This document shows positions 45,407 through 55,127 of a stretch of DNA of 64,000 nucleotides, one piece after another; the first letter of the stretch is position 1; every line of letters begins with the position of its first letter. The translations under genes were made by a program, and so were the position numbers. This DNA is from Pseudomonas viridiflava (lineage in GTDB: Bacteria > Pseudomonadota > Gammaproteobacteria > Pseudomonadales > Pseudomonadaceae). Below the pieces are notes generated by a model. That model saw only the letters and a program-made list of their open reading frames with translations, had not been told where the DNA came from and did no database searches. Where the stretch lies: contig NZ_UTVH01000034.1 of NCBI RefSeq assembly GCF_900585905.1, positions 62,001 to 126,000 on the forward strand. Reading direction: 5' to 3'.

Positions 45407-48400
45407 ATGGCGTTCTTCACCGCAGCCAGCAAGTCTGACTTCCAGCATCAACTGCAAGCAGCACTGGCGCAGCACATCAGTGAACAGGCACTGCCACAAG
45501 TGGCGCTGTTCGCTGAGCAATTCTTCGGCATCATCTCCCTGGACGAACTGACCCAGCGTCGGTTGTCCGATCTGGCCGGCTGCACCCTTTCAGCCTGGCG
45601 TCTGCTTGAGCGTTTCGAACACGGCACCCCGCAGGTGCGCGTCTACAACCCCGATTACGAACGTCACGGCTGGCAGTCGACCCATACTGCTGTCGAAGTG
45701 CTGCACCACGATCTGCCATTCCTGGTGGATTCTGTGCGCACCGAGCTCAACCGCCGCGGTTACAGCATTCACACCCTGCAGACCACGGTATTGAGCGTGC
45801 GCCGTGACAGCAAAGGCGAGCTGCTGGAGTTGTTGCCCAAGGGCACCACCGGCGAGGACGTGCTGCAAGAATCGCTGATGTACCTGGAGATCGACCGTTG
45901 CGCCAACGCCAGCGAACTCAATGTGCTGGCCCGCGAGCTGGAACAGGTGCTGGGCGAAGTCCGCGTGGCAGTGGAAGATTTCGAACCGATGAAAGCCAAG
46001 CTGAACGAGCTGCTGGCAGGCATCGATTCGGTGCAATACGGCGTTGATGAAGGCGAAAAGTCCGAAATCAAGGCATTTCTGGGCTGGCTGGTGGATAACC
46101 ACTTCACCTTCCTGGGCTACGAAGAGTTTCAGGTCAGCAACCAGGCCGAGGGCGGCCAGCTAGTCTATGACGAGTCATCCTTCCTCGGCCTGACCAAGCG
46201 TTTGCGCGCCGGTTTGAGCGCAGATGACCTGCACATCCAGGACTACGCCGTCAGTTATCTGCAAGAGCCGACGCTGCTGTCGTTTGCCAAGGCCGCGCAC
46301 CCCAGTCGCGTGCACCGTCCGGCCTACCCGGATTACGTGTCGATTCGTCAGATTGATGCCTCGGGCAAGGTGCTCAAGGAATGCCGTTTCATGGGCCTTT
46401 ACACCTCGTCGGTGTATGGCGAGAGCGTGCGTGAAATTCCGTACATTCGCCGCAAGGTCGCGGAGATCGAGCGTCGTTCAGGCTTCCACGCCAAGGCTCA
46501 CCTGGGCAAGGAACTGGCTCAGGTGGTTGAAGTGCTGCCTCGCGACGACCTGTTCCAGACGCCGGTGGATGAGCTGTTCAATACCGTGATGTCCATCGTG
46601 CAGATCCAGGAGCGCAACAAGATTCGCGTGTTCCTGCGCAAAGATCCGTATGGCCGTTTCTGCTACTGCCTGGCGTATGTGCCGCGTGATGTCTACTCCA
46701 CGGAAGTGCGCCAGAAGATTCAACAGGTGCTGATGGAGCGCCTGAAAGCCAGTGACTGTGAGTTCTGGACGTTCTTCTCCGAATCGGTACTGGCGCGGGT
46801 GCAATTGATCCTGCGCGTCGACCCGAAAGTCACCCTGAACATCGATCCGGTACAGCTGGAAAACGAAGTGATCCAGGCGTGCCGTTCGTGGAAAGACGAC
46901 TATTCCAGCCTGGTGGTGGAAACCTTCGGCGAGGCCCATGGCACCAATGTGCTGGCCGACTTCCCGAAAGGTTTTCCGGCGGGCTACCGCGAGCGCTTCG
47001 CCGCGCATTCGGCCGTGGTCGACATGCAGCACCTGCTCAACCTGACTGACGCCAAGCCGCTGGTCATGAGCTTCTATCAGCCGCTGTCCGGCGACAAGGC
47101 GCAGCTGCATTGCAAGCTGTACCACGCCGATACGCCGCTGGCACTGTCGGATGTGTTGCCGATTCTGGAAAACCTCGGTCTGCGCGTGCTCGGCGAGTTT
47201 CCTTATCGCCTGCGCCACACCAATGGTCGCGAGTTCTGGATTCACGACTTTGCGTTCACGGCCGCTGAAGGCCTGGAAATCGACATTCAGCAACTCAACG
47301 ACACGTTGCAGGACGCCTTCGTCCATATCGTGCGCGGCGATGCTGAAAACGACGCCTTCAACCGTCTGGTACTGACCGCTGGCCTGCCGTGGCGAGACGT
47401 CGCCCTGCTGCGTGCCTATGCGCGATACCTGAAGCAGATCCGTCTCGGCTTCGACCTCGGCTACATCGCCAGTACGCTGAACAACCACACCGACATCGCG
47501 CGCGAGCTGACGCGGCTGTTCAAGACCCGCTTCTATCTGGCACGCAAGCTCAGTGGCGAAGATCTGGACGACAAGCAGGCACGCCTTGAGCAGGCGATTC
47601 TGTCGGCACTGGACAACGTTCAGGTGTTGAACGAAGACCGCATCCTGCGTCGCTACCTGGACCTGATCAAGGCCACTCAGCGCACCAACTTCTATCAGAC
47701 TGATGCCAATGGCCAGAACAAGAGCTACTTCAGCTTCAAGTTCAGCCCACGGCTGATTCCGGAACTGCCCAAACCGGTGCCGAAGTTCGAGATTTTCGTC
47801 TATTCACCTCGGGTGGAGGGCGTGCATCTGCGTTTCGGCAACGTGGCCCGTGGTGGTTTGCGCTGGTCTGATCGCGAAGAAGATTACCGCACCGAAGTAC
47901 TGGGGCTGGTAAAGGCCCAGCACGTGAAGAACTCGGTGATCGTGCCGGTCGGCGCCAAAGGTGGTTTCCTGCCGCGTCGTCTGCCGCTGGGCGGCAGCCG
48001 CGATGATATCCAGGCCGAAGGTATCGCCTGCTATCGCATCTTCATCTCCGGTTTGCTGGACATCACCGACAACCTGAAAGAAGGCGAGCTGGTGCCGCCT
48101 GCCAACGTGGTTCGCCACGATGACGATGACCCTTACCTGGTGGTGGCAGCGGACAAGGGCACCGCGACCTTCTCCGACATCGCCAACGGCATTGCCATCG
48201 ACTACGGCTTCTGGCTGGGCGATGCCTTTGCTTCGGGTGGTTCGGCCGGCTACGACCACAAGAAAATGGGTATTACCGCCAAGGGCGCGTGGGTGGGCGT
48301 GCAGCGTCATTTCCGTGAACGCAACATCAACGTTCAGCAGGACAGCATCAGCGTCATCGGTATCGGTGACATGGCTGGCGACGTGTTTGGCAACGGCTTG

Positions 48401-50263
48401 TTGATGTCTGACAAGTTGCAACTGGTGGCTGCATTCAACCATCTGCATATCTTCATCGACCCTAACCCGGAGCCTGCCAGCAGCTTCATCGAGCGCAAGC
48501 GTCTGTATGACCTGCCGCGCTCGGCGTGGACCGACTACGACACCAGCATCATGTCGGCCGGTGGCGGCATCTTCCCGCGCAGCGCGAAGAGCATCGCCAT
48601 CACGGCGCAGATGAAAGAACGTTTCGACATCAAGGCCGACAAGCTGACCCCGACCGAACTGCTCAACGCCTTGCTCAAGGCGCCGGTGGATCTGTTGTGG
48701 AACGGCGGCATCGGCACTTACGTCAAATCCAGCGAAGAAAGCCACGCCGATGTGGGCGACAAGGCCAACGACGCGCATCGGGTCAACGGCGACGAGCTGC
48801 GCTGCAAAGTGGTGGGCGAGGGCGGCAACCTGGGCATGACCCAGCTCGGCCGTGTCGAGTTCGGCCTCAATGGCGGCGGCTCCAACACCGATTTCATCGA
48901 CAACGCGGCGGGGGTTGACTGCTCCGACCACGAAGTGAACATCAAGATCCTGCTCAACGAAGTGGTCCAGGCCGGCGACATGACTGAAAAGCAGCGCAAC
49001 CAGCTGCTGGAGAGCATGACCGACGAAGTGGGCAACCTGGTGCTGGGCAACAACTACAAGCAGACCCAGGCACTGTCGATGGCCGCGCGTCGGGCCTACG
49101 AGCGGATTGCCGAATACAAGCGCCTGATGGCTGACCTCGAAAGCCGCGGCAAGCTGGATCGCGCCATCGAGTTCCTGCCTGCCGAAGAGCAGATCAACGA
49201 GCGTGTCGCAGCCGGTCACGGCCTGACGCGTCCGGAGCTGTCGGTGCTGATTTCCTACAGCAAGATTGACCTCAACGAGGCGCTGCTGGAGTCTCGCGTA
49301 CCCGATGACGATTATCTGGCCCGCGACATGGAAACTGCGTTCCCGCCTTCGCTGGGCGCACGATTCTCCGGCGCAATGCGTCAGCACCGCCTCAAGCGTG
49401 AAATCGTCAGCACCCAGATCGCCAACGATCTGGTCAATCATATGGGCATCACGTTCGTGCAGCGGCTCAAAGAGTCCACTGGCATGAGTGCGGCTAGCGT
49501 GGCCGGTGCTTACGTGATCGTGCGAGACATCTTCCATCTGCCACACTGGTTCCGTCAGATCGAGGCGCTGGACTACAAGGTTCCGGCCGAAATCCAGCTG
49601 GCGCTGATGGATGAGCTGATGCGTCTGGGGCGTCGTGCCACACGCTGGTTCCTGCGCAGCCGTCGCAACGAACTGGACGCCGGGCGTGATGTGGCGCACT
49701 TCGGTCCACACATCGCGACCCTTGGGCTGAAACTCGACGAGCTGCTGGAAGGCCCTACCCGGGAAGTCTGGCAGACCCGTTATCAGGCGTATGTCGAGGC
49801 AGGCGTGCCGGAGTTGCTGGCGCGGATGGTTGCCGGTACCAGCCACTTGTACACGCTGTTGCCGATCATCGAAGCGTCTGACGTGACCGGGCAGAATGCC
49901 GCCGACGTCGCCAAAGCGTACTTTGCGGTGGGCAGCGCGCTGGACGTGACCTGGTATCTGCAGCAGATCAGTAGCCTGCCGGTGGAGAACAACTGGCAGG
50001 CACTGGCGCGCGAGGCCTTCCGTGACGATATCGACTGGCAGCAGCGGGCGATCACCATTTCGGTCCTGCAGATGGCCGATGGGCCGCAGGACATCGAAGA
50101 GCGTCTGAATCTGTGGCTGGAGCAGCACAGTGCGATGGTTGATCGCTGGCGTGCCATGCTGGTGGATATCCGTGCCGCAAGCGGAACGGACTACGCCATG
50201 TATGCGGTGGCCAACCGTGAGCTGCTGGACCTGGCCATGAGCGGGCAGACTACCGTGGTTTGA
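45407..50263 (+). CDS. gdhB: NAD-specific glutamate dehydrogenase, large (about 180 kDa) type
   Basis: The 1618-aa enzyme converts glutamate to 2-oxoglutarate and ammonia with NAD+, a catabolic role in arginine and glutamate use. The long N-terminal regulatory part (about 1-700, with ACT-like stretches) precedes the catalytic core, where GNVARGGLRWSDREEDYRTE and VPVGAKGGFLPRR bind substrate, and GIGDMAGDVFGNGLLMS and VGEGGNLGMTQLGR are in the nucleotide-binding region; an extended C-terminal domain follows. Length matches the Pseudomonas enzyme, which is known to be controlled by arginine and citrate. It is a single-gene unit with its own terminator, flanked on each side by a large palindromic element. 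Confidence 0.97.
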   Translation: MAFFTAASKSDFQHQLQAALAQHISEQALPQVALFAEQFFGIISLDELTQRRLSDLAGCTLSAWRLLERFEHGTPQVRVYNPDYERHGWQSTHTAVEVLHHDLPFLVDSVRTELNRRGYSIHTLQTTVLSVRRDSKGELLELLPKGTTGEDVLQESLMYLEIDRCANASELNVLARELEQVLGEVRVAVEDFEPMKAKLNELLAGIDSVQYGVDEGEKSEIKAFLGWLVDNHFTFLGYEEFQVSNQAEGGQLVYDESSFLGLTKRLRAGLSADDLHIQDYAVSYLQEPTLLSFAKAAHPSRVHRPAYPDYVSIRQIDASGKVLKECRFMGLYTSSVYGESVREIPYIRRKVAEIERRSGFHAKAHLGKELAQVVEVLPRDDLFQTPVDELFNTVMSIVQIQERNKIRVFLRKDPYGRFCYCLAYVPRDVYSTEVRQKIQQVLMERLKASDCEFWTFFSESVLARVQLILRVDPKVTLNIDPVQLENEVIQACRSWKDDYSSLVVETFGEAHGTNVLADFPKGFPAGYRERFAAHSAVVDMQHLLNLTDAKPLVMSFYQPLSGDKAQLHCKLYHADTPLALSDVLPILENLGLRVLGEFPYRLRHTNGREFWIHDFAFTAAEGLEIDIQQLNDTLQDAFVHIVRGDAENDAFNRLVLTAGLPWRDVALLRAYARYLKQIRLGFDLGYIASTLNNHTDIARELTRLFKTRFYLARKLSGEDLDDKQARLEQAILSALDNVQVLNEDRILRRYLDLIKATQRTNFYQTDANGQNKSYFSFKFSPRLIPELPKPVPKFEIFVYSPRVEGVHLRFGNVARGGLRWSDREEDYRTEVLGLVKAQHVKNSVIVPVGAKGGFLPRRLPLGGSRDDIQAEGIACYRIFISGLLDITDNLKEGELVPPANVVRHDDDDPYLVVAADKGTATFSDIANGIAIDYGFWLGDAFASGGSAGYDHKKMGITAKGAWVGVQRHFRERNINVQQDSISVIGIGDMAGDVFGNGLLMSDKLQLVAAFNHLHIFIDPNPEPASSFIERKRLYDLPRSAWTDYDTSIMSAGGGIFPRSAKSIAITAQMKERFDIKADKLTPTELLNALLKAPVDLLWNGGIGTYVKSSEESHADVGDKANDAHRVNGDELRCKVVGEGGNLGMTQLGRVEFGLNGGGSNTDFIDNAAGVDCSDHEVNIKILLNEVVQAGDMTEKQRNQLLESMTDEVGNLVLGNNYKQTQALSMAARRAYERIAEYKRLMADLESRGKLDRAIEFLPAEEQINERVAAGHGLTRPELSVLISYSKIDLNEALLESRVPDDDYLARDMETAFPPSLGARFSGAMRQHRLKREIVSTQIANDLVNHMGITFVQRLKESTGMSAASVAGAYVIVRDIFHLPHWFRQIEALDYKVPAEIQLALMDELMRLGRRATRWFLRSRRNELDAGRDVAHFGPHIATLGLKLDELLEGPTREVWQTRYQAYVEAGVPELLARMVAGTSHLYTLLPIIEASDVTGQNAADVAKAYFAVGSALDVTWYLQQISSLPVENNWQALAREAFRDDIDWQQRAITISVLQMADGPQDIEERLNLWLEQHSAMVDRWRAMLVDIRAASGTDYAMYAVANRELLDLAMSGQTTVV

Positions 50264-50287
50264 TGGTTTGACTCGTTGGTAACGAAA

Positions 50288-50317
50288 AACCCTGCATCGT
50301 GAGATGTGGGGTTTTTT
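50288..50317 (+). terminator. intrinsic terminator after gdhB
   Basis: AACCCTGCATC and GATGTGGGGTT pair (two G-T wobbles) around GTGA, with a T-run to 50316. It lies 25 bp after the stop. Confidence 0.88.
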
Positions 50318-50344
50318 GTTGGGTCGGCTAGTGGTTTTTGTGTG

Positions 50345-51225
50345 TATTCCGTTTTTGACGTAATGGCTTATTTCGGTTGCGCTTTTACAGCGCGTCACTT
50401 TTGAAAGAAGCCCAAAAGTAACCAAAAGGCTCTTGCCCCACCCCTGGGCACCTCGCCTTGGCTCGGTGTACCCGCTCGCAGACCTTGGACCGTGGGCCGC
50501 CGCAATGGGCCATCCATGGCCCGGTGCGGCTAACCCGGCGTCCTGCCGGGTTGCCCACGCTTCAAGATCTGCGGTCCGCCAGCGGGGTTTAACGGGGCGC
50601 CTAAGATCAAAATCAAAAGCGTGGCGGCTTGACAGCCGACCTGTTTTTTTTGAGTGATGCGTGACCTGTAGGAGCGCACGAGCACCGCGAGGCCGCGGTG
50701 GCGATCTATCTGACGCACCGCATCGCGGCCGCCGTAACCTCCGGCGGCTCCTACGAATATCCTGAGATCACACAAATCCCGTAGGAGCTGCCGAGCACCG
50801 CGAGGCTGCGATAGCGATTAATCTGACACACCGCCATCGCTGCCTCGCGATGCTCGGTGGAGCGCCACCCCGGAAGCTCCTAGCGGATAAGGCTGCATTG
50901 CTTGTGCTTTTGCTTTTGCTTTTGCTTTTGCTTTTGCTTTTGCTTTTGATCTTGATCTTGATCTTAAGCGCCCCGTTAAACCACGCAGGCCGGAATTCGA
51001 TGTTGCTGCGTGGGGTGAACCGGCAGGGATGTCGGTTTAGCAGCACCGGGCCATGGATGGCCCATTGCGGCAGCCCCACGCAGCAATGTCGGATTACGGG
51101 TATGCCGAGCGACAGCGAGGCACCCAGTGGTGGGGCAAGAGCGCTTTGGTTACTTTCGCGCTTTTCGAAAGTGATGCGCCGTAAGGGCGCAACCAAAAGC
51201 AGCCATTACCTCAACAACGGATATG
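50345..51225. repeat. large palindromic intergenic element, copy 2 (about 880 bp)
   Basis: Left end TATTCCGTTTTTGACGTAAT and right end ACGGATATG (51217-51225) are inverted relatives, and the arms repeat the blocks of copy 1 (GGTTGCGCTTTTACAGCGC, CTTGCCCCACC, CGCAATGGGCCATCCATGGC, TTTAACGGGGCGC). The centre (about 50670-50875) carries two REP-like inverted modules, so it is longer than copy 1. The gap 50264-51299 has no supported gene. Confidence 0.9.
50905..50964. repeat. hexanucleotide tract within palindrome copy 2
   Basis: Seven perfect TGCTTT units (50905-50946) are followed by three TGATCT units (50947-50964). The matching spots in the other arms have only one or two units (AAGATCAAAATCAAAAGC at about 50607; GCTTTTGATCTTGATCTT at about 44401). 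Confidence 0.95.
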
Positions 51226-51249
51226 CACCCAAGAGTCTGCCATCCCAAT

Positions 51250-51282
51250 AAAAAACCCCATCACAAGGACGGGGTTCTTTTT
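51250..51282 (-). terminator. intrinsic terminator after acnB
   Basis: On the minus strand GAACCCC and GGGGTTTTTT flank a short loop, followed by T residues; on the plus strand it reads AAAAAACCCC ... GGGGTTCTTTTT. It lies about 20 bp after the acnB stop and may work in both directions. Confidence 0.8.
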
Positions 51283-51299
51283 AACGCATGGTTTCGCTA

Positions 51300-53909
51300 T
51301 TACGCTTGAACCACCGGAATCTTCGCGTTGGCCGCGACTTCGCGGAACTCGGCGATCTGATCGAAGCTCAGGTAGCGATAGACATCCGCTGCCATGGTGT
51401 CGATCTGCCGCGCGTACTCCATATACTCCTCGACCGTCGGCAGACGACCCAGGATCGACGCAACGGAGGCCAGCTCGGCCGAAGCCAGGTAGACATTTGC
51501 GCCATCGCCCAGACGGTTCGGGAAGTTACGGGTCGAGGTCGACACTACTGTCGAGTTCGGCTCCACACGTGCCTGGTTACCCATGCACAGCGAGCAGCCC
51601 GGCATTTCCATGCGCGCGCCAGCTTTGCCGTATATACCGTAGTAGCCTTCCTCGGTCAGCTGGTGAGCGTCCATCTTGGTCGGTGGCGACAGCCACAGGC
51701 GGGTTGGCAACTGGCCTTTGACCTTGTCGAGCAACTTGCCCGCAGCGCGGAAGTGGCCGATGTTGGTCATGCACGAACCGATGAACACTTCGTCGATCTT
51801 CTCGCCAGCAACGCTGGACAGCAGACGCGCGTCATCCGGGTCGTTGGGGGCGCACAGCACAGGCTCGTTGATGTCGGCCAGATCGATTTCGATGATCTCG
51901 GCGTACTCGGCGTCGGCGTCAGCCACCATCAGTTCGGGGTTGGCAATCCAGGCTTCCATCGCTTGAGCACGACGCTCCAGGGTGCGCACATCGCCGTAGC
52001 CTTCACCGATCATCCAGCGCAGCAGGGTGACGTTGGAGGTCAGGTACTCGGTGATCGACTCTTTCGACAGCTTGATGGTGCAACCGGCGGCAGAACGCTC
52101 GGCCGAAGCGTCGGACAGCTCGAAAGCCTGTTCGATACTCAGGTCATCAAGACCTTCGATCTCCAGGATGCGACCGGAGAAGGCGTTCTTCTTGCCTTTC
52201 TTCTCGACAGTGAGCAAGCCCGACTGAATGGCGAAGTAAGGAATGGCGTGAACCAGGTCACGCAGGGTGATGCCAGGCTGCATCTTGCCCTTGAAGCGCA
52301 CCAGGATCGATTCCGGCATGTCCAGTGGCATGACGCCAGTGGCCGCAGCAAACGCCACCAGACCGGAACCGGCCGGGAAGGAAATGCCCATCGGGAAGCG
52401 GGTGTGGGAATCGCCGCCGGTGCCGACAGTGTCAGGCAGCAGCATGCGGTTCAGCCAGCTGTGGATAATGCCGTCCCCCGGACGCAGGGAAACGCCGCCG
52501 CGGGTCATGATGAAGTCAGGCAGGGTGTGGTGCGTGGTGACGTCGATCGGCTTTGGATACGCGGCGGTGTGGCAGAACGACTGCATGACCAGATCGGCGG
52601 AGAAACCCAGGCATGCCAGGTCTTTGAGCTCGTCGCGGGTCATCGGCCCCGTGGTGTCCTGGGAGCCCACGGTGGTCATTTTCGGTTCGCAGTAGGTGCC
52701 GGGACGCACGCCTTTGCCTTCCGGCAGACCGCAGGCCTTGCCCACCATCTTCTGCGCCAGGGTATAGCCCTTGTCGCTTTCAGCCGGTGGCTCGGGCAGC
52801 TTGAACAGGTCGGTGGCAGGCAGGCCGAGTTCGGCACGCGCCTTGTCGGTCAGGCCGCGGCCGATGATCAGCGGGATACGGCCGCCAGCGCGCACTTCGT
52901 CGAGCAGGACCGGGGTCTTCATTTCGAAGGTGGTCAGGACCTCGTCAGTGCCGTGCTTGCAGACCTTGCCAGCGTGCGGGTACAGGTCGATCACGTCGCC
53001 CATGTTCATCTGGCTGACGTCGAATTCGATAGGCAGTGCGCCCGCGTCTTCCATGGTGTTGTAGAAGATCGGCGCGATTTTGCTGCCGAAGCAGAAACCG
53101 CCTGCACGCTTGTTCGGCACGTAAGGCACGTCGTCACCGAAGAACCACAGCACCGAGTTGGTCGCGGATTTGCGCGAAGAACCAGTACCTACCACGTCGC
53201 CGACATAGGCAATGGGGAACCCTTGGCCGCGCATTTCTTCGATCTGCTTCATCGGGCCGATGGAGCCTTGCACGTCAGGCACGATGCCTTCACGGGCCAT
53301 TTTCAGCATGGCCAGGGCGTGCAGCGGGATATCAGGGCGCGACCAGGCGTCTGGCGCAGGGGAGAGGTCGTCGGTGTTGGTTTCGCCGGTGACCTTGAAC
53401 ACGCGCAGGCTGATCTTGTCAGCCAGGGTCGGACGCTTCTTGAACCACTCGCCGTCAGCCCAGGACTGCATCACGGCCTTGGCGTGAGCGTTGCCGTTTT
53501 TTGCTTTTTCGGCGACGTCATGAAAAGCGTCGAACATCAGCAGCGTGTGCTTGAGCTGCTCTGCGGCGACCGGCGCCAGTTCGGCGTCGTCGAGCATGTC
53601 GACCAGCGTGACGATGTTGTAGCCACCCTGCATGGTGCCGAGCAGTTCGACGGCGCGTTTCTTGTCGATCAGTGGCGAAGTGGCTTCGCCCTTGGCCAAG
53701 GCAGCGAGGAAACCAGCCTTGACGTAGGCAGCTTCGTCAACGCCTGGTGGAATGCGGTTGGTGATCAGGTCGACAAGGAAAGTTTCTTCGCCCGCCGGAG
53801 GATTCTTCAGCAGCTCGATCAGGCCTGCGGTTTGTTCGGCGTTAAGCGGCTGGGGCACGATACCCAGGGCGGCACGCTCTTCGATGTGTTTACGGTAGGC
53901 TTCAAGCAC
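51300..53909 (-). CDS. acnB: aconitate hydratase B
   Basis: AcnB interconverts citrate and isocitrate in the TCA cycle. The 869-aa protein starts [17 protein letters not shown], as in gamma-proteobacterial AcnB, with the N-terminal HEAT-like domain (about 1-160), a swivel domain ([13 protein letters not shown], about 160-370) and the catalytic domains. Cluster ligands are seen in [12 protein letters not shown] and [12 protein letters not shown], with the active-site Ser/Arg in SRNFPNR. It is a single-gene unit; the apo form of AcnB can bind RNA in other bacteria. The nested hairpins at 54030-54154 lie upstream. Confidence 0.97.
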   Translation of the reverse strand: MLEAYRKHIEERAALGIVPQPLNAEQTAGLIELLKNPPAGEETFLVDLITNRIPPGVDEAAYVKAGFLAALAKGEATSPLIDKKRAVELLGTMQGGYNIVTLVDMLDDAELAPVAAEQLKHTLLMFDAFHDVAEKAKNGNAHAKAVMQSWADGEWFKKRPTLADKISLRVFKVTGETNTDDLSPAPDAWSRPDIPLHALAMLKMAREGIVPDVQGSIGPMKQIEEMRGQGFPIAYVGDVVGTGSSRKSATNSVLWFFGDDVPYVPNKRAGGFCFGSKIAPIFYNTMEDAGALPIEFDVSQMNMGDVIDLYPHAGKVCKHGTDEVLTTFEMKTPVLLDEVRAGGRIPLIIGRGLTDKARAELGLPATDLFKLPEPPAESDKGYTLAQKMVGKACGLPEGKGVRPGTYCEPKMTTVGSQDTTGPMTRDELKDLACLGFSADLVMQSFCHTAAYPKPIDVTTHHTLPDFIMTRGGVSLRPGDGIIHSWLNRMLLPDTVGTGGDSHTRFPMGISFPAGSGLVAFAAATGVMPLDMPESILVRFKGKMQPGITLRDLVHAIPYFAIQSGLLTVEKKGKKNAFSGRILEIEGLDDLSIEQAFELSDASAERSAAGCTIKLSKESITEYLTSNVTLLRWMIGEGYGDVRTLERRAQAMEAWIANPELMVADADAEYAEIIEIDLADINEPVLCAPNDPDDARLLSSVAGEKIDEVFIGSCMTNIGHFRAAGKLLDKVKGQLPTRLWLSPPTKMDAHQLTEEGYYGIYGKAGARMEMPGCSLCMGNQARVEPNSTVVSTSTRNFPNRLGDGANVYLASAELASVASILGRLPTVEEYMEYARQIDTMAADVYRYLSFDQIAEFREVAANAKIPVVQA

Positions 53910-54029
53910 AGTATTACCCTCATCAGTGGTCCCAAATGGGTGTCCGGGACGCTCATCCAGGAGAAGCCCGGCACCTGCACGACGAAACTTTTAGAGTTCC
54001 TTGGCCAGGTGAACCGGCGATTCCTTACA

Positions 54030-54154
54030 GAAGCTGTTTTCAAAGTTTTACGCCTGCAGGACGGCTGATGAGTGTTGACGAGGGCTTGAAACCTGCGTCA
54101 ACACCGGACTGCTGGGTTACTTGACTGTGCTCGTGACGCTTTGAAAACAGCTTC
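54030..54154. repeat. nested inverted repeats upstream of acnB
   Basis: GAAGCTGTTTTCAAAG (54030-54045) is the perfect reverse complement of CTTTGAAAACAGCTTC (54139-54154). Inside, GTGTTGAC and GTCAACAC (about 54072-54104) form a second hairpin. The rest of the gap 53910-54300 between acnB and the DUF1289 gene shows no ORF with support; both promoters must lie here. Confidence 0.85.
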
Positions 54155-54300
54155 CAACGGACATTGGCGCCTTGAAAGGCTCGCTGATTCTACGGCAAAA
54201 CTTCGCTGAAGGTAAGTTGGCCCCACTTCTTCGGGGGTGATCCTTGTTAGACAAAAGGCTAATATGCGCGCTTGTTTCGCCTGTCGTTGCCTTGCCTGCC

Positions 54301-54771
54301 ATGCCAAATCAAATCATCAAAACGCCCTGCGTCGGCCTTTGCTCCACCGTTTACGGGGATATGGTGTGCCGTGGCTGCAAGCGTTTCCATCATGAAGTGA
54401 TTCACTGGAACGGCTACGACGAGGCGCAGAAGCGCGCGGTCTGGCTGCGCCTGGAGCAACTGCTGGTTCAGGTCATGACGGCCAAGCTTGAAGTGTTCGA
54501 TGCACCCAAACTGCGCCAGCAGCTGGAAGTGCGCAAGATTCGCTTTGTGCCTGCGCAGTCAGAGTATTGCTGGGCGTACCAACTGATCGCCCGGGGTGCG
54601 CGGGTCATTAGCAACATCGAAGCCTATGGTTTGGCATTGTTGCCCGAGTTTCGCGACTGGCCGCTGCCGGATCTGCGCGACGCCATTGACCGCGAATTCT
54701 TTCTGCTGTCAGAGGCGCATTACGAGCGTTACATCGCCCCTGGCTTTCTCAAGAACGCCTTTGGCAGCTAG
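54301..54771 (+). CDS. DUF1289 protein
   Basis: A 156-aa protein with an N-terminal DUF1289 Cys motif: TPCVGLCSTVYGDMVCRGCKRFHHEVIHW (C-x3-C, later C-x2-C), probably metal binding. The C-terminal 90 residues are mostly helical with no recognised motif. ATG 54301 is chosen since DUF1289 proteins start close to the Cys motif; the in-frame TTG at 54244 is unlikely. It precedes tusA by about 57 bp on the same strand. Confidence 0.82.
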   Translation: MPNQIIKTPCVGLCSTVYGDMVCRGCKRFHHEVIHWNGYDEAQKRAVWLRLEQLLVQVMTAKLEVFDAPKLRQQLEVRKIRFVPAQSEYCWAYQLIARGARVISNIEAYGLALLPEFRDWPLPDLRDAIDREFFLLSEAHYERYIAPGFLKNAFGS

Positions 54772-54828
54772 CCGCCCCGCGATGCCTGCCTGTGAACCTG
54801 TTGATACGCCCCCATTCTGGAGTGCCCG

Positions 54829-55083
54829 ATGCCTGAATCCATTGACCCACGGCCGGTCGACGCCACGCTCGACGCCACCGGTCTGAATTGCCCCGAACCG
54901 GTGATGATGCTGCACCAGAAAGTCCGCGACCTGCCAGCGGGCGGGCTGCTCAAAGTGATCGCCACCGATCCCTCGACGCGCCGCGACATCCCCAAGTTCT
55001 GTGTTTTTCTGGGCCATGAATTGGTCGACGAGCAAGCAGCGGACGGCACCTTTCTCTACTGGATCCGCAAGAAGCTGGACTGA
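54829..55083 (+). CDS. tusA: TusA-like sulfurtransferase
   Basis: The 84-aa protein has the TusA fold with the active Cys21 in [15 protein letters not shown]. TusA receives sulfur from IscS as a persulfide and passes it on for tRNA 2-thiouridine and other uses. GGAG is close before the ATG region. It lies between DUF1289 and pdxB genes on the same strand; pdxB starts 45 bp later. Other TusA-like proteins (YeeD, YedF) share the motif, but length fits TusA. Confidence 0.9.
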   Translation: MPESIDPRPVDATLDATGLNCPEPVMMLHQKVRDLPAGGLLKVIATDPSTRRDIPKFCVFLGHELVDEQAADGTFLYWIRKKLD

Positions 55084-55127
55084 CAGGCCGGGTGCTCTAC
55101 ACTGCGGCCGACCTCACGGAGTACACC

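Noticed and set aside
47804..50425. Long open frame (873 codons) on the minus strand across gdhB
   Set aside because: It is the antisense shadow of the GC-rich, strongly biased gdhB gene; the sense frame encodes a complete recognised enzyme and the antisense protein has no family features.
43949..51225. Composite transposon carrying gdhB
   Set aside because: No transposase or recombinase is encoded in the flanking elements and no target duplication was seen; gdhB looks like a native gene by composition and length.
51288..54068. Long open frame (926 codons) on the plus strand across acnB
   Set aside because: Antisense shadow of acnB, with low-complexity His/Gln/Val composition and no recognisable domain.
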